Shown here piece after piece: positions 56,490 through 64,000 of a DNA stretch of 64,000 nt (the first letter of the stretch is position 1; the number at the start of each line of letters is the position of its first letter). The notes under the pieces are model-generated. The model searched no databases and was not told the origin of the DNA. It saw only the letters and a program-made list of their open reading frames with translations. Source of the stretch: an uncultured Chitinophagaceae bacterium (GTDB taxonomy: Bacteria; Bacteroidota; Bacteroidia; Chitinophagales; Chitinophagaceae); the NCBI GenBank assembly GCA_937858715.1, contig CALLZY010000151.1:1-64000 (forward strand), given 5' to 3'. The translations under genes and the position numbers were made by a program.

Positions 56490-59400
56490 TTAAAACCCTG
56501 CTACTATGCCAAGTGTAATTGTTTTAGCCGGTGGTGTCATTGAATAATCGTAAGATATCCTGAATGGGTCAGCTCCCCGGAATGATACTTCCGGGTCCTG
56601 TCCGAGGTATTTTGTGAATGTCACCAGGTTTTCAGCAGTTACATAAGCACTGAGTGTTTTCATTTTTAACTTGGATAAAACTTTCTTGCTGAAAGTATAA
56701 CGGGCCGTAACTGTGCGGAAACGGATGTAAGAAGCATCTTCCACATACCTGTCACTTCCCAGCCAGTTATATCCGCCATTTATTAATGCACGGGGCATAT
56801 CTGTTACATCACCTTCTTTCCGCCACCTGCGCAAAACAGCTGTACTCTGGTTATCGAAATAATACATATTGGAAGTACTCATTTTGGTACCGTTTACAAC
56901 ATCATAATCCCAGCGGAAGCTGAAGAAGGTAGATATTTTCAGGTTCTTCCATGTTACAGATGGGCCAAAGCCACCCGAAAGTTTAGGATTACTGTTGCCC
57001 AGGTACACAACATCCATATAATTGATATTGCCATCATGATTCACATCCTCATACATTGCATCACCTGGCTGGAAAGTATAATCAACTGTTGGATAGCTGA
57101 ACCGCATATAAACTACCTGTCCGTTAGGCCCAATAATTGGCTTTCCATTGGCACCAGTGGCAATTGTCGATTCTCTGTCCTTATACACACCTTTATACTT
57201 AAACCCATAAAAAGAACCAAATGGATTATTCGTTTGCAACAAACGTAAATACTCGCCGTTCTTGGTTACATCACCCTTGCTGTTAGGGTAATATTCAGAT
57301 ATCTCACGGATAATATTCTCATTACCGGAAATGTTGAAATCAAAACTGATAGTCAGATTTTTCTTCTTGTAAGGTTGTGTCCAGGCGGCAATTTCCCATC
57401 CCTGGTTATCCATCGTACCCACATTCATGAAAAGTGAATTATAGCCAGTGTATGAGGATATTTGTAATCCGTCAAAGAACAGATCCTTTGTTCTGTTGCG
57501 GTAAATTTCAGCATCAATGCGGAACCTGCCTTTATACATACTCAGGTTCGCACCGATATTAAGACCATGAAGTGTTTGCCACTTAAGGTTCTTCAGCTCC
57601 ATTCTTGAAGGAATAACACCAGCCTGTCCTAAGTATGAGAAATCGTATGTAGAATAAGTATTGTAGAACAGGTAGTCATACCTCGGTGCCTCACCAGCTA
57701 TACCATAGCTTGCCCTGAAACTTAAATCGTCAATTTTAGTGTACTTTTTCATGAAAGCCTCTTGCGATATTCTCCACCTTACAGATACTGAAGGGAAAAG
57801 ACCATACCGGTAATTGGGGCCAAACCTTGAGTTTCCATCACCCCTTACCGTAGCATTAATCAGGTATTTGTCGTTATATCCATATTGGAAGCTTGCTATA
57901 GCGCCAACTGATCTTGTTTGCGATGTACCGGAAACAGCCCGGAGTTCAGAATTTTGTGTACGGGAAGGAATAGAAGGATCAACCAGCAATGAAGATGCAG
58001 TATTAGATGTCATCAGTTCCTGGTAAACCACTTTGTAATCATTTGTAATCAACTTCAAGAAAGATATAACTGAATGCTTGTCATTCTTAAACTGAGGAGT
58101 GTATATCAATGTTGATTGAGTGGAAACATTGAAAGCATCTATATCTCCGTCATAAGCCCTGTTAACCACCGTTTCAGTATTAGGACGGCCTGTTGCAATC
58201 TGGGGGAGGAAGCTTTTATTCTTTGTATTATTAATATCAAACTGAATATCAAAAGTAGCTTTCAGCACCCGTTTTACTATATCATAATCCACCTGGAACC
58301 TTGGTACAACCCTGTTCCCTAAAACGGAATATTTAGCTTTCTCAGCCATGGCTACCGGATTATAAATCCTGCTATACTGCCCCTGAACGTTATTGGCCGG
58401 TGAGAAATAATTGGTGGTAAGGTTCCCTAACTCGTCATATTCAAATACACTCATGTTAGGCATCTTGATATAAGCCATTCCTCTTATGGATGATTCAGAA
58501 CCCACATAGTTTCTTTCCTGGTTTGTATTGGTAAATGCAACACTGGTAAAAAACTTTATCTTTTCAGATACGTTGTAATCCAGGTTAATACGGGCATTAA
58601 GCCTTCGCAAAGAGGTACCCAGGGTAATACCTGTCTGATCAAAGAAGCCAACGGAAGTAAAGTATTTTGCTTTTTCGCCTCCGCCGGTCAGGCTCACCGT
58701 ATGATCCTGAAGTTTACCCGTTCTTGAAATTGCATCAATCCAGTTGGTATTATTGCTGTAATTATAATACCAGTAAGGATCGTTGGGGTCATAGTTAAAT
58801 TCACGGACAGATGTTGAATTCAGCGGCGTACCAGTCCTGTTCATAAATGCTTCTGGTATAAATGTTGAGTACTGGTCTCCATTCAGCAACGGCAAAGCCT
58901 TAGGAACAAGTGATGCCGATCCTTTAAAAGTATAGTTGATTGTGGGTTTACTTACGGCACCCCTTTTTGTAGTAATGACAAGAACACCATTTGCTGCCCT
59001 TGAACCCCAAACGGCAGTTGCTGCAGCATCTTTCAGAACAGTAATATCCCTTATATCTGCCGGAGATATATTTAACAGTTGTGCATATCCTTGCTCATCG
59101 GCAGTACCGAAATTAAAATCGCTGGGTATTTCTGTTTCGATGGGCATTCCATCCAAAACTATCAGGGGAATACCAGTAGAGTTGATAGAAGAAACCCCAC
59201 GGATACGAATGTTCATTGCAGCACCGGGGTCGCCGCTGGTTGCTGTAATATCAACACCACTCAAACGTCCCTGCAATGCCTGGTCTATACTGGCAGCCTG
59301 CATTTCCTCCAGTTCTTTTGCATTAATCCTGGAAACCGCCGTAGTTACGTTTTTCTCAGAAATATTAACCATACCATTTGAAGACTGAGGCCTGGAAATA

Positions 59401-59738
59401 ATCACAACCTCGCCCAAATCTGTATGCTGCTCTTCCAAAGCAAAATTCAGTTCGGTTTTATTACTTATCGCAACGGTTACGGTTTTATATCCTATTATGG
59501 AAACAGATACCCGGTTTTTGGGGTTTACATTCTTTAGAATGAAGTTGCCTTCAATATCAGTTGATGTTCCGGTAACAATCCGGTTATCGGCATCAAGAAC
59601 TGAAATTGATGCACCTTGAATGGCTTTACCTTTCTTATCAACGACTGTGCCCTTAATAATTACCTGTGCAGACAAAGCCAGACTAACAGCCACGAAAAAG
59701 AAAGTAACCGCACATTTCTTTAAAAGATTATTCCACAT
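56490..59738 (-). CDS. SusC/RagA TonB-dependent transporter (SusC1)
   Basis: A 1082-residue outer-membrane transporter: signal peptide (1-24), regulatory carboxypeptidase-like domain (25-105), TonB-box-like LGEVVIIS (108-115), plug with VLKDAAATAVWGSRAANG and a C-terminal barrel ending ITLGIVAGF. Imports glycan fragments bound by SusD1. It lies 23 bp after the four-module FAS1 gene and 18 bp before SusD1. Confidence 0.96.
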   Translation of the reverse strand: MWNNLLKKCAVTFFFVAVSLALSAQVIIKGTVVDKKGKAIQGASISVLDADNRIVTGTSTDIEGNFILKNVNPKNRVSVSIIGYKTVTVAISNKTELNFALEEQHTDLGEVVIISRPQSSNGMVNISEKNVTTAVSRINAKELEEMQAASIDQALQGRLSGVDITATSGDPGAAMNIRIRGVSSINSTGIPLIVLDGMPIETEIPSDFNFGTADEQGYAQLLNISPADIRDITVLKDAAATAVWGSRAANGVLVITTKRGAVSKPTINYTFKGSASLVPKALPLLNGDQYSTFIPEAFMNRTGTPLNSTSVREFNYDPNDPYWYYNYSNNTNWIDAISRTGKLQDHTVSLTGGGEKAKYFTSVGFFDQTGITLGTSLRRLNARINLDYNVSEKIKFFTSVAFTNTNQERNYVGSESSIRGMAYIKMPNMSVFEYDELGNLTTNYFSPANNVQGQYSRIYNPVAMAEKAKYSVLGNRVVPRFQVDYDIVKRVLKATFDIQFDINNTKNKSFLPQIATGRPNTETVVNRAYDGDIDAFNVSTQSTLIYTPQFKNDKHSVISFLKLITNDYKVVYQELMTSNTASSLLVDPSIPSRTQNSELRAVSGTSQTRSVGAIASFQYGYNDKYLINATVRGDGNSRFGPNYRYGLFPSVSVRWRISQEAFMKKYTKIDDLSFRASYGIAGEAPRYDYLFYNTYSTYDFSYLGQAGVIPSRMELKNLKWQTLHGLNIGANLSMYKGRFRIDAEIYRNRTKDLFFDGLQISSYTGYNSLFMNVGTMDNQGWEIAAWTQPYKKKNLTISFDFNISGNENIIREISEYYPNSKGDVTKNGEYLRLLQTNNPFGSFYGFKYKGVYKDRESTIATGANGKPIIGPNGQVVYMRFSYPTVDYTFQPGDAMYEDVNHDGNINYMDVVYLGNSNPKLSGGFGPSVTWKNLKISTFFSFRWDYDVVNGTKMSTSNMYYFDNQSTAVLRRWRKEGDVTDMPRALINGGYNWLGSDRYVEDASYIRFRTVTARYTFSKKVLSKLKMKTLSAYVTAENLVTFTKYLGQDPEVSFRGADPFRISYDYSMTPPAKTITLGIVAGF

Positions 59739-59761
59739 ACATTATAGGTTTGAGTATATGA

Positions 59762-61981
59762 TTAATTTCTCCTCAAATAGTTATCAATAAGATGTATCGT
59801 ACAGCGGTTGCTCAGGTTATTACTGCTGCCAGTAACCACATTCGCTGTCCTGTTCATCATATCTGTTACTACCATATTATTGGGAACAGTATTGTTTACA
59901 AAGATGTTCGATGGATCACCATTAGAGAATTTGAATATAGCTTCAAACGAGCCGCTCTCCTGCCCGTCAGTAGCTACATTTTTCTTATTCAGAATATGGT
60001 AATGTATAAAGTTGTTAACCTTATCCTTATCCGCAAGTGCTGTTGGGTTAAAGTTGGGTGTTGAACCGGTTCCTGGCAGAAAACCTGCCGTCACTGCTGC
60101 AGTAATTGCTGCGTTGTTTGGTGCAAAAATGGTATAGAACGACCCGGATGCCACCTGCTGTATTTCGCCTGTTGTAAAATTATAAATACTTGAATAGCGT
60201 AAGTATTGCCAGAAATAATTAAACTGTGAGGTCGTGGGTGTTCCAAGAGCCTCCATATGTTTTCCAACAGTTTTCTCACTAAACTCAAGTATGCGGTTAA
60301 GATAATATACAGTTCCGTTCTTAGCAGTTTTAACACTGTCAACAACAGCCATTGTGCCTGCATCGGAGTTGCCGGGAGCCACTACCGTATTACTGCCATA
60401 CCTTAAAAATTCGCCAGAGTATGTCATTGCCACACCAGAAGAAACAAGGCTGTTAATATCTCTGCCCGGTACAACATGCATATTCAGTATCCGCTGTAAC
60501 CGGACTAATGCTGAAGAACCTGTGAGCTGAGTACCGCCGCCTGGCGGAATATAACGCCACTGCTCATTTACATTATTACTAACTGTCGGATCCGCAAAAT
60601 AACCTGCTGCATTAAGGGCCGCATTACTGATTAGGAACAAAGTATATTTTTGACGGATGTTAGAAATCTGAAATTTTAAATCAAGATTTAACAAACTTGT
60701 CATCATAGAGTAATTGGGATTCAGGTAAGCCTTTCCATAAACACTGCTAAATACGTTCGCTTCCTGCACTTTGTTCGTTCCATAAAAGACCCCATTGCTT
60801 AAAACCTTCTTATCTGTAACGTTTGCCGCCGCATCAAACCTTGCCTCCTCTCCCAATGAATTAAAAGTAGTGGCAAATTTGCTGGGCCAAACTACTGTGC
60901 GCCACATATGGGCATTTACGAAATCATAAATCACATTAATTGGCAAAGACTCTAAAGTGGGGTAATGCTTTAATAGCACCGTATCAATATAACTGCGGAG
61001 AGTGGCATTATCAGGTACAAACATGGTATAAGTATCCGATTGCCCGTCATTGTCCTGTAATTTCAGAAAATTCTCATTGTTAGGAGAAAAAGCAAGGCTG
61101 GCATTAAAAACTTTTGTATAAACATTCTTAGCCACTCCATTTACAAGAAAGTAATTCTGTGTTGCCGTAGCATTTAATACATACTGAACTAAAAATTTAT
61201 CAAAAAGCTTCTTAAACTCACTGTAATTGGGATTACTGCTGATGTATTCATCCAGGCTGGGCAACACAGTAATCACTTTGTTAACAATATGTATAACGCC
61301 ATTCTCTGCAGGTATATCTTTTTCAACGACCTGCGCATCCGCCACATTGAAACCTGAATAGCTTGATCCAGGATAGAAATAAGTATAATCAGCCGCAGTC
61401 AACGCCTTTCCGGTCATATAGTTTGTTTCGAAAATCGGGATGTACTTATTATTATTATCAGCAATTACATAATACTGGGCTCCGTTATTGTTTCTGTTGG
61501 AAGCAATGGCTTTAATATCTGCCCCCGATGTGTCTTTGGCATCATAAACTCCGGTATAATTAGCTGTGCGCCGCTTAAAAGCTACATTCTCAATCCAGCC
61601 TGTGTTACTTTGATAATCTGATATCCTTTCCTGTTTAAAAGCATTATAAACTAATGCATAGGTAACAAGTTTTCTGCAAGCTTCCTCACTAAGAGCCCCT
61701 ATACCACTAATGTTGTTTGCAGCAAAGTATACCTGAAACGCAGAATCATGTGGTGCAAAAACTGTCCAGTAACCTGCTCCGCTCAATGTGGACTTGTACC
61801 CGGCCTTATCTGCTGCGGCCAGAAAATGCTTAAAGTTTCCCTTTGCTTCTAATACCTGATAGATACCCGGCTCCAGGGTATCCGGACGACCATAGTAATC
61901 ATCAAGTGCTTTTTTCCGGCATTGCACCATCGTAATCGCAGTTACCAGTAACAGAATCAGCTTTATTGTATTCCTGTACAT
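59762..61981 (-). CDS. Four-module FAS1 (fasciclin) lipoprotein
   Basis: A 739-residue lipoprotein (lipobox ITMVQC, Cys21). About four FAS1 modules: GNFKHFLAAADKAGYKSTLS, YWTVFAPHDSAFQ and NGVIHIVNKVITV; DTYTMFVPDNATLRSYID; YTLFLISNAALNAAGYF and NGTVYYLNRILEF; FYTIFAPNNAAITAAV and CTIHLIDNYLRRN at the end. FAS1 modules are adhesive or ligand-binding folds. No recognisable CBM is attached here, unlike in the other two. First gene of unit I; transcripts from the operator at 62198 must pass a terminator-like hairpin in the leader to reach it. Confidence 0.85.
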   Translation of the reverse strand: MYRNTIKLILLLVTAITMVQCRKKALDDYYGRPDTLEPGIYQVLEAKGNFKHFLAAADKAGYKSTLSGAGYWTVFAPHDSAFQVYFAANNISGIGALSEEACRKLVTYALVYNAFKQERISDYQSNTGWIENVAFKRRTANYTGVYDAKDTSGADIKAIASNRNNNGAQYYVIADNNNKYIPIFETNYMTGKALTAADYTYFYPGSSYSGFNVADAQVVEKDIPAENGVIHIVNKVITVLPSLDEYISSNPNYSEFKKLFDKFLVQYVLNATATQNYFLVNGVAKNVYTKVFNASLAFSPNNENFLKLQDNDGQSDTYTMFVPDNATLRSYIDTVLLKHYPTLESLPINVIYDFVNAHMWRTVVWPSKFATTFNSLGEEARFDAAANVTDKKVLSNGVFYGTNKVQEANVFSSVYGKAYLNPNYSMMTSLLNLDLKFQISNIRQKYTLFLISNAALNAAGYFADPTVSNNVNEQWRYIPPGGGTQLTGSSALVRLQRILNMHVVPGRDINSLVSSGVAMTYSGEFLRYGSNTVVAPGNSDAGTMAVVDSVKTAKNGTVYYLNRILEFSEKTVGKHMEALGTPTTSQFNYFWQYLRYSSIYNFTTGEIQQVASGSFYTIFAPNNAAITAAVTAGFLPGTGSTPNFNPTALADKDKVNNFIHYHILNKKNVATDGQESGSFEAIFKFSNGDPSNIFVNNTVPNNMVVTDMMNRTANVVTGSSNNLSNRCTIHLIDNYLRRN

Positions 61982-62017
61982 ATGGTTAAGTGTTTATAAT
62001 TCTTTTTAAAAACAAAA

Positions 62018-62046
62018 AACCGGCAAAAGCATTTGCTTTTCCGGTT
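62018..62046 (-). terminator. Leader hairpin with U-run (attenuator-like)
   Basis: Minus strand: AACCGGAAAAGCA pairs with TGCTTTTGCCGGTT (one bulged G), 2-nt loop, followed by TTTTGTTTTT. It has all features of an intrinsic terminator, yet lies between the predicted promoter of unit I and its first gene. It may regulate read-through, or stop leftover transcription from upstream. Confidence 0.65.
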
Positions 62047-62168
62047 AACTCAGAAATATCTTTTTTTGGCCAGCAATAATCTTCGTAAACAACATAGCAA
62101 TCGGTTAAGCAGTCAGTAGAAATTGAACCTGTACTTTCGAATGGCAAAACTCACTCTCAATTTCAGGT

Positions 62169-62213
62169 CTAAGTAACTAAGCAATCATTAACTAACTATC
62201 CTGCGGCATCCTG
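62169..62213 (-). promoter_or_regulatory. CAGGAT direct-repeat operator plus -7 box, unit I
   Basis: Minus strand: CAGGATGCCGCAGGAT (62213-62198), both hexamers perfect, 10-bp period, then 21 nt and TTACTTAG (62176-62169), the weakest of the four -7-like boxes. 217 nt upstream of the FAS1 ATG. Confidence 0.6.
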
Positions 62214-62349
62214 CGAATAGAATAATTCTGAAATTCTTACTTAGCTTTTTAAAAGTAATATTCAGGAAAATCGAAGCCTATGATATGCAGCACTTTATTT
62301 ACGCAATCGTTCCCGAAAATATACCTTCTCCAACCCCTTAAAAAACAAA

Positions 62350-62367
62350 AGACCGGAGAACCGGTCT
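62350..62367 (-). terminator. Intrinsic terminator after partial SusD gene
   Basis: AGACCGG (62350-62356) pairs perfectly with CCGGTCT (62361-62367) around a 4-nt loop. On the minus strand it is followed by TTTGTTTTTT. It begins 29 bp after the SusD stop and separates the upstream unit from unit I. Confidence 0.82.
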
Positions 62368-62395
62368 GATGTTTCTTATGATTGCTACTCAACGA

Positions 62396-64000
62396 CTAAT
62401 ATCCCGGATTCTGATAAGCAGCCATTTGTGCGGCTGTCATCGGCTGTCCGTTAATTTTTTGGGCTATCATTTGCAGGTATGGAATTGGTCTTAATTTATG
62501 ATACTGGGCAAACGAACCTGTAATGTCAGGATTAAACAATTTGGTCCTGTCGAATAAAGTTTCTGTCCGCACCAGGTCTTCCCAGCGATAAAACTCACCA
62601 CACAATTCCCTTGTTCTTTCGTTCAGCATAAAATGAATAAACCTGTCTGCTGTTGAAGTTACTGTGGCAGGATATAACTCACTTGGGGCATTTGTGGTAA
62701 ACAATACATCTGTTGCCAGGTTAGCTGTTTCAGTATTTGCCAAAGTATTCGGGCCACCCATAAATTGCCATATCTGCGGACTACGGCTTTCGTTCACTTT
62801 ATAAGCTGCCCTTCTTCTCAGAATGTTTACATAGTTAAGTGCATTTACATAATCACCCTTGCGGCCGTATGCTTCTGCCATCATCAGATATGCATCGGCT
62901 AACCTTACAAAGGCTCCCTGCCTGATGCCCCTGGCCTCGTTATTCGTTATAGTCAAACGGATAGGATCAGAGAATTTACACATGGTTAAATACTTGTTTC
63001 CGGTATAGTCCGTAGAAACAGGTCCTCCAACCGTTGTTTGTTTATACCTGGCAAACACTGCATAGAATCTCATTGCACTGATAGTTGAGGTAAGCAACGG
63101 CATATTGACAGGATTCACAATGTAAATAGCGGCTGTATCTCCAATTCCCACCCTTGGTTTACCGGCTAAACTCGGGTTTGCCGGATATGGATTGGGATAT
63201 GCCGGCAATCCTGTATTGCTGGCAACATTCCGGTAAAAAGCGGTTTGGAATGTTTTAAAGAATCTTGAATCATTGATTTTATCAAAAATATCAATAGTAT
63301 AATCCGTTGGCCTTAACCTTCTGAATGGACGTCCATTAAAGAAATCTCTTGTCATACCAGGTATCCCTGCATCATAAGCAGACGGATAATACATGTGGGT
63401 TGTATTATTCAGGCCAGCCAATGCAAGGTTGGAACTGAATTGCGCAGCGAACACAATTTCATTGCTTGCGTTGTTGGCATCAATTTTTGCCTTGCTGCTT
63501 AACGGCGCACTTCCGTTTTCGCCTAACAGTGGGATTGAGCCGTCCGGATAAGCCGCATCAAACAGCTTTCCATAATCAGCCTCAAGTGCATGTCCGCTGA
63601 AACGTATCAAAGAATCGGCATACACAATCACACTGTCCATATCAGTTGGCTTCTGCCCCCTTGCATCAGTTACGGCACTGCCCCTTGTAAAATAAGCCTT
63701 TGCTAGAAAATGATGTACCATCGCCTTAGTGGCCCGGCCCCTGTCGGCAGTTGGATAACGCCAGGGTAAATACGGACTGGCCGCTTTCAAATCACCGATT
63801 ACCTGAGAATATACTTCTGCAATTGTAGCCCTGGGAAACTCGTACTGAGGCTCATCAGGTACAGAAGTAACCAATGGCACTCCACCCAGCTGCTGAACAA
63901 GCTGGAAATAATACAAGCCCCTGAGTGCCCGCAATTCTGCAATACGAATATCCTTTTTGGCCTGGGTACCCAATGTAGATGAGGACGGGTTATTATATGC
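62396..64000 (-). CDS. SusD/RagB-family protein, 5' end outside the window
   Basis: The frame is open to base 64000 (reading AYNNPSSST just before the in-frame TTG at 63973), so the N-terminus and lipobox are outside. About 535 codons are seen. SusD features: IAELRALRGLYYFQLVQQLG, AMVHHFLAKAYFTRG, RLADAYLMMAEAYGRKGDYV and LNERTRELCGEFYRWEDLVR. It is the end of another transcription unit, probably with a SusC further upstream, and has its own terminator. Whether it serves the same glycan is unknown. Confidence 0.93.
   Translation of the reverse strand, partial: AYNNPSSSTLGTQAKKDIRIAELRALRGLYYFQLVQQLGGVPLVTSVPDEPQYEFPRATIAEVYSQVIGDLKAASPYLPWRYPTADRGRATKAMVHHFLAKAYFTRGSAVTDARGQKPTDMDSVIVYADSLIRFSGHALEADYGKLFDAAYPDGSIPLLGENGSAPLSSKAKIDANNASNEIVFAAQFSSNLALAGLNNTTHMYYPSAYDAGIPGMTRDFFNGRPFRRLRPTDYTIDIFDKINDSRFFKTFQTAFYRNVASNTGLPAYPNPYPANPSLAGKPRVGIGDTAAIYIVNPVNMPLLTSTISAMRFYAVFARYKQTTVGGPVSTDYTGNKYLTMCKFSDPIRLTITNNEARGIRQGAFVRLADAYLMMAEAYGRKGDYVNALNYVNILRRRAAYKVNESRSPQIWQFMGGPNTLANTETANLATDVLFTTNAPSELYPATVTSTADRFIHFMLNERTRELCGEFYRWEDLVRTETLFDRTKLFNPDITGSFAQYHKLRPIPYLQMIAQKINGQPMTAAQMAAYQNPGY

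Larger units (their letters stand above)
61982..62395. promoter_or_regulatory. 414-bp intergenic control region of unit I
   Basis: No gene is visible here. From right to left it holds a terminator for the upstream SusD gene (62350-62367), an AT-rich stretch, the CAGGAT operator and -7-like box (62169-62213), a leader of about 190 nt, and an intrinsic-terminator-like hairpin (62018-62046) only 36 nt before the FAS1 start codon. Confidence 0.6.

Overview
The window looks like a chromosomal segment of a Bacteroidota bacterium, most likely of the Chitinophagaceae type. The evidence is tandem SusC/SusD pairs, lipoproteins with Bacteroidota lipoboxes, a type IX secretion (T9SS) C-terminal sorting domain, lack of Shine-Dalgarno sequences and AT-rich TAnnTTTG-like promoter elements. 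Almost the whole window is one very large polysaccharide utilization locus (PUL) on the minus strand. Its enzyme set points to pectin: the rhamnogalacturonan-I backbone with arabinan and arabinogalactan side chains. No regulator, rRNA, tRNA, insertion sequence or CRISPR array is visible.

Layout, in the direction of transcription (high to low coordinates): (a) 64000-62396, a partial SusD-like gene ending in a terminator, the tail of an upstream unit. (b) Unit I, 61981-38460: a four-module fasciclin (FAS1) lipoprotein, SusC, SusD, two more FAS1 lipoproteins whose C-termini resemble carbohydrate-binding modules, a second SusC and SusD, a terminator-like hairpin, then GH105, GH51, CE12, a PL22-like protein and two GH43 enzymes. 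(c) Unit II, 38394-17580: PL22, GH127, GH106, GH43-like, GH28, three GH43s, GH27, GH78, a two-domain esterase/deacetylase, a propeller glycosidase and GH28. (d) Unit III, 17500-5299: GH115, GH2, a six-hairpin-like protein, a DUF4450 protein and GH43. (e) Unit IV, 3948-1: PL11 (with T9SS tail), GH28 and a second, partial PL11. The only plus-strand gene is an MFS transporter (4132-5298), divergent from unit IV.

The most striking non-coding observation is that a direct repeat, CAGGAT-N4-CAGGAT (10-bp period), occurs upstream of the first gene of each of units I-IV. In each case it is followed after exactly 21 nt by an AT-rich box resembling the Bacteroidota -7 element. This looks like one activator operator tying four transcripts into a regulon; the copy at 4088-4103 also lies between the divergent PL11 and MFS genes.

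Proposed division of labour (inference): FAS1/CBM lipoproteins, SusD and SusC capture and import oligosaccharides. T9SS-secreted PL11 cuts the RG-I backbone outside the cell. CE12 and the fused esterase remove acetyl groups. GH43, GH51, GH127, GH27, GH2 and GH115 strip side chains. GH28, GH78, GH106, GH105 and PL22 finish the backbone oligomers, and the MFS carrier may take up the resulting sugars.
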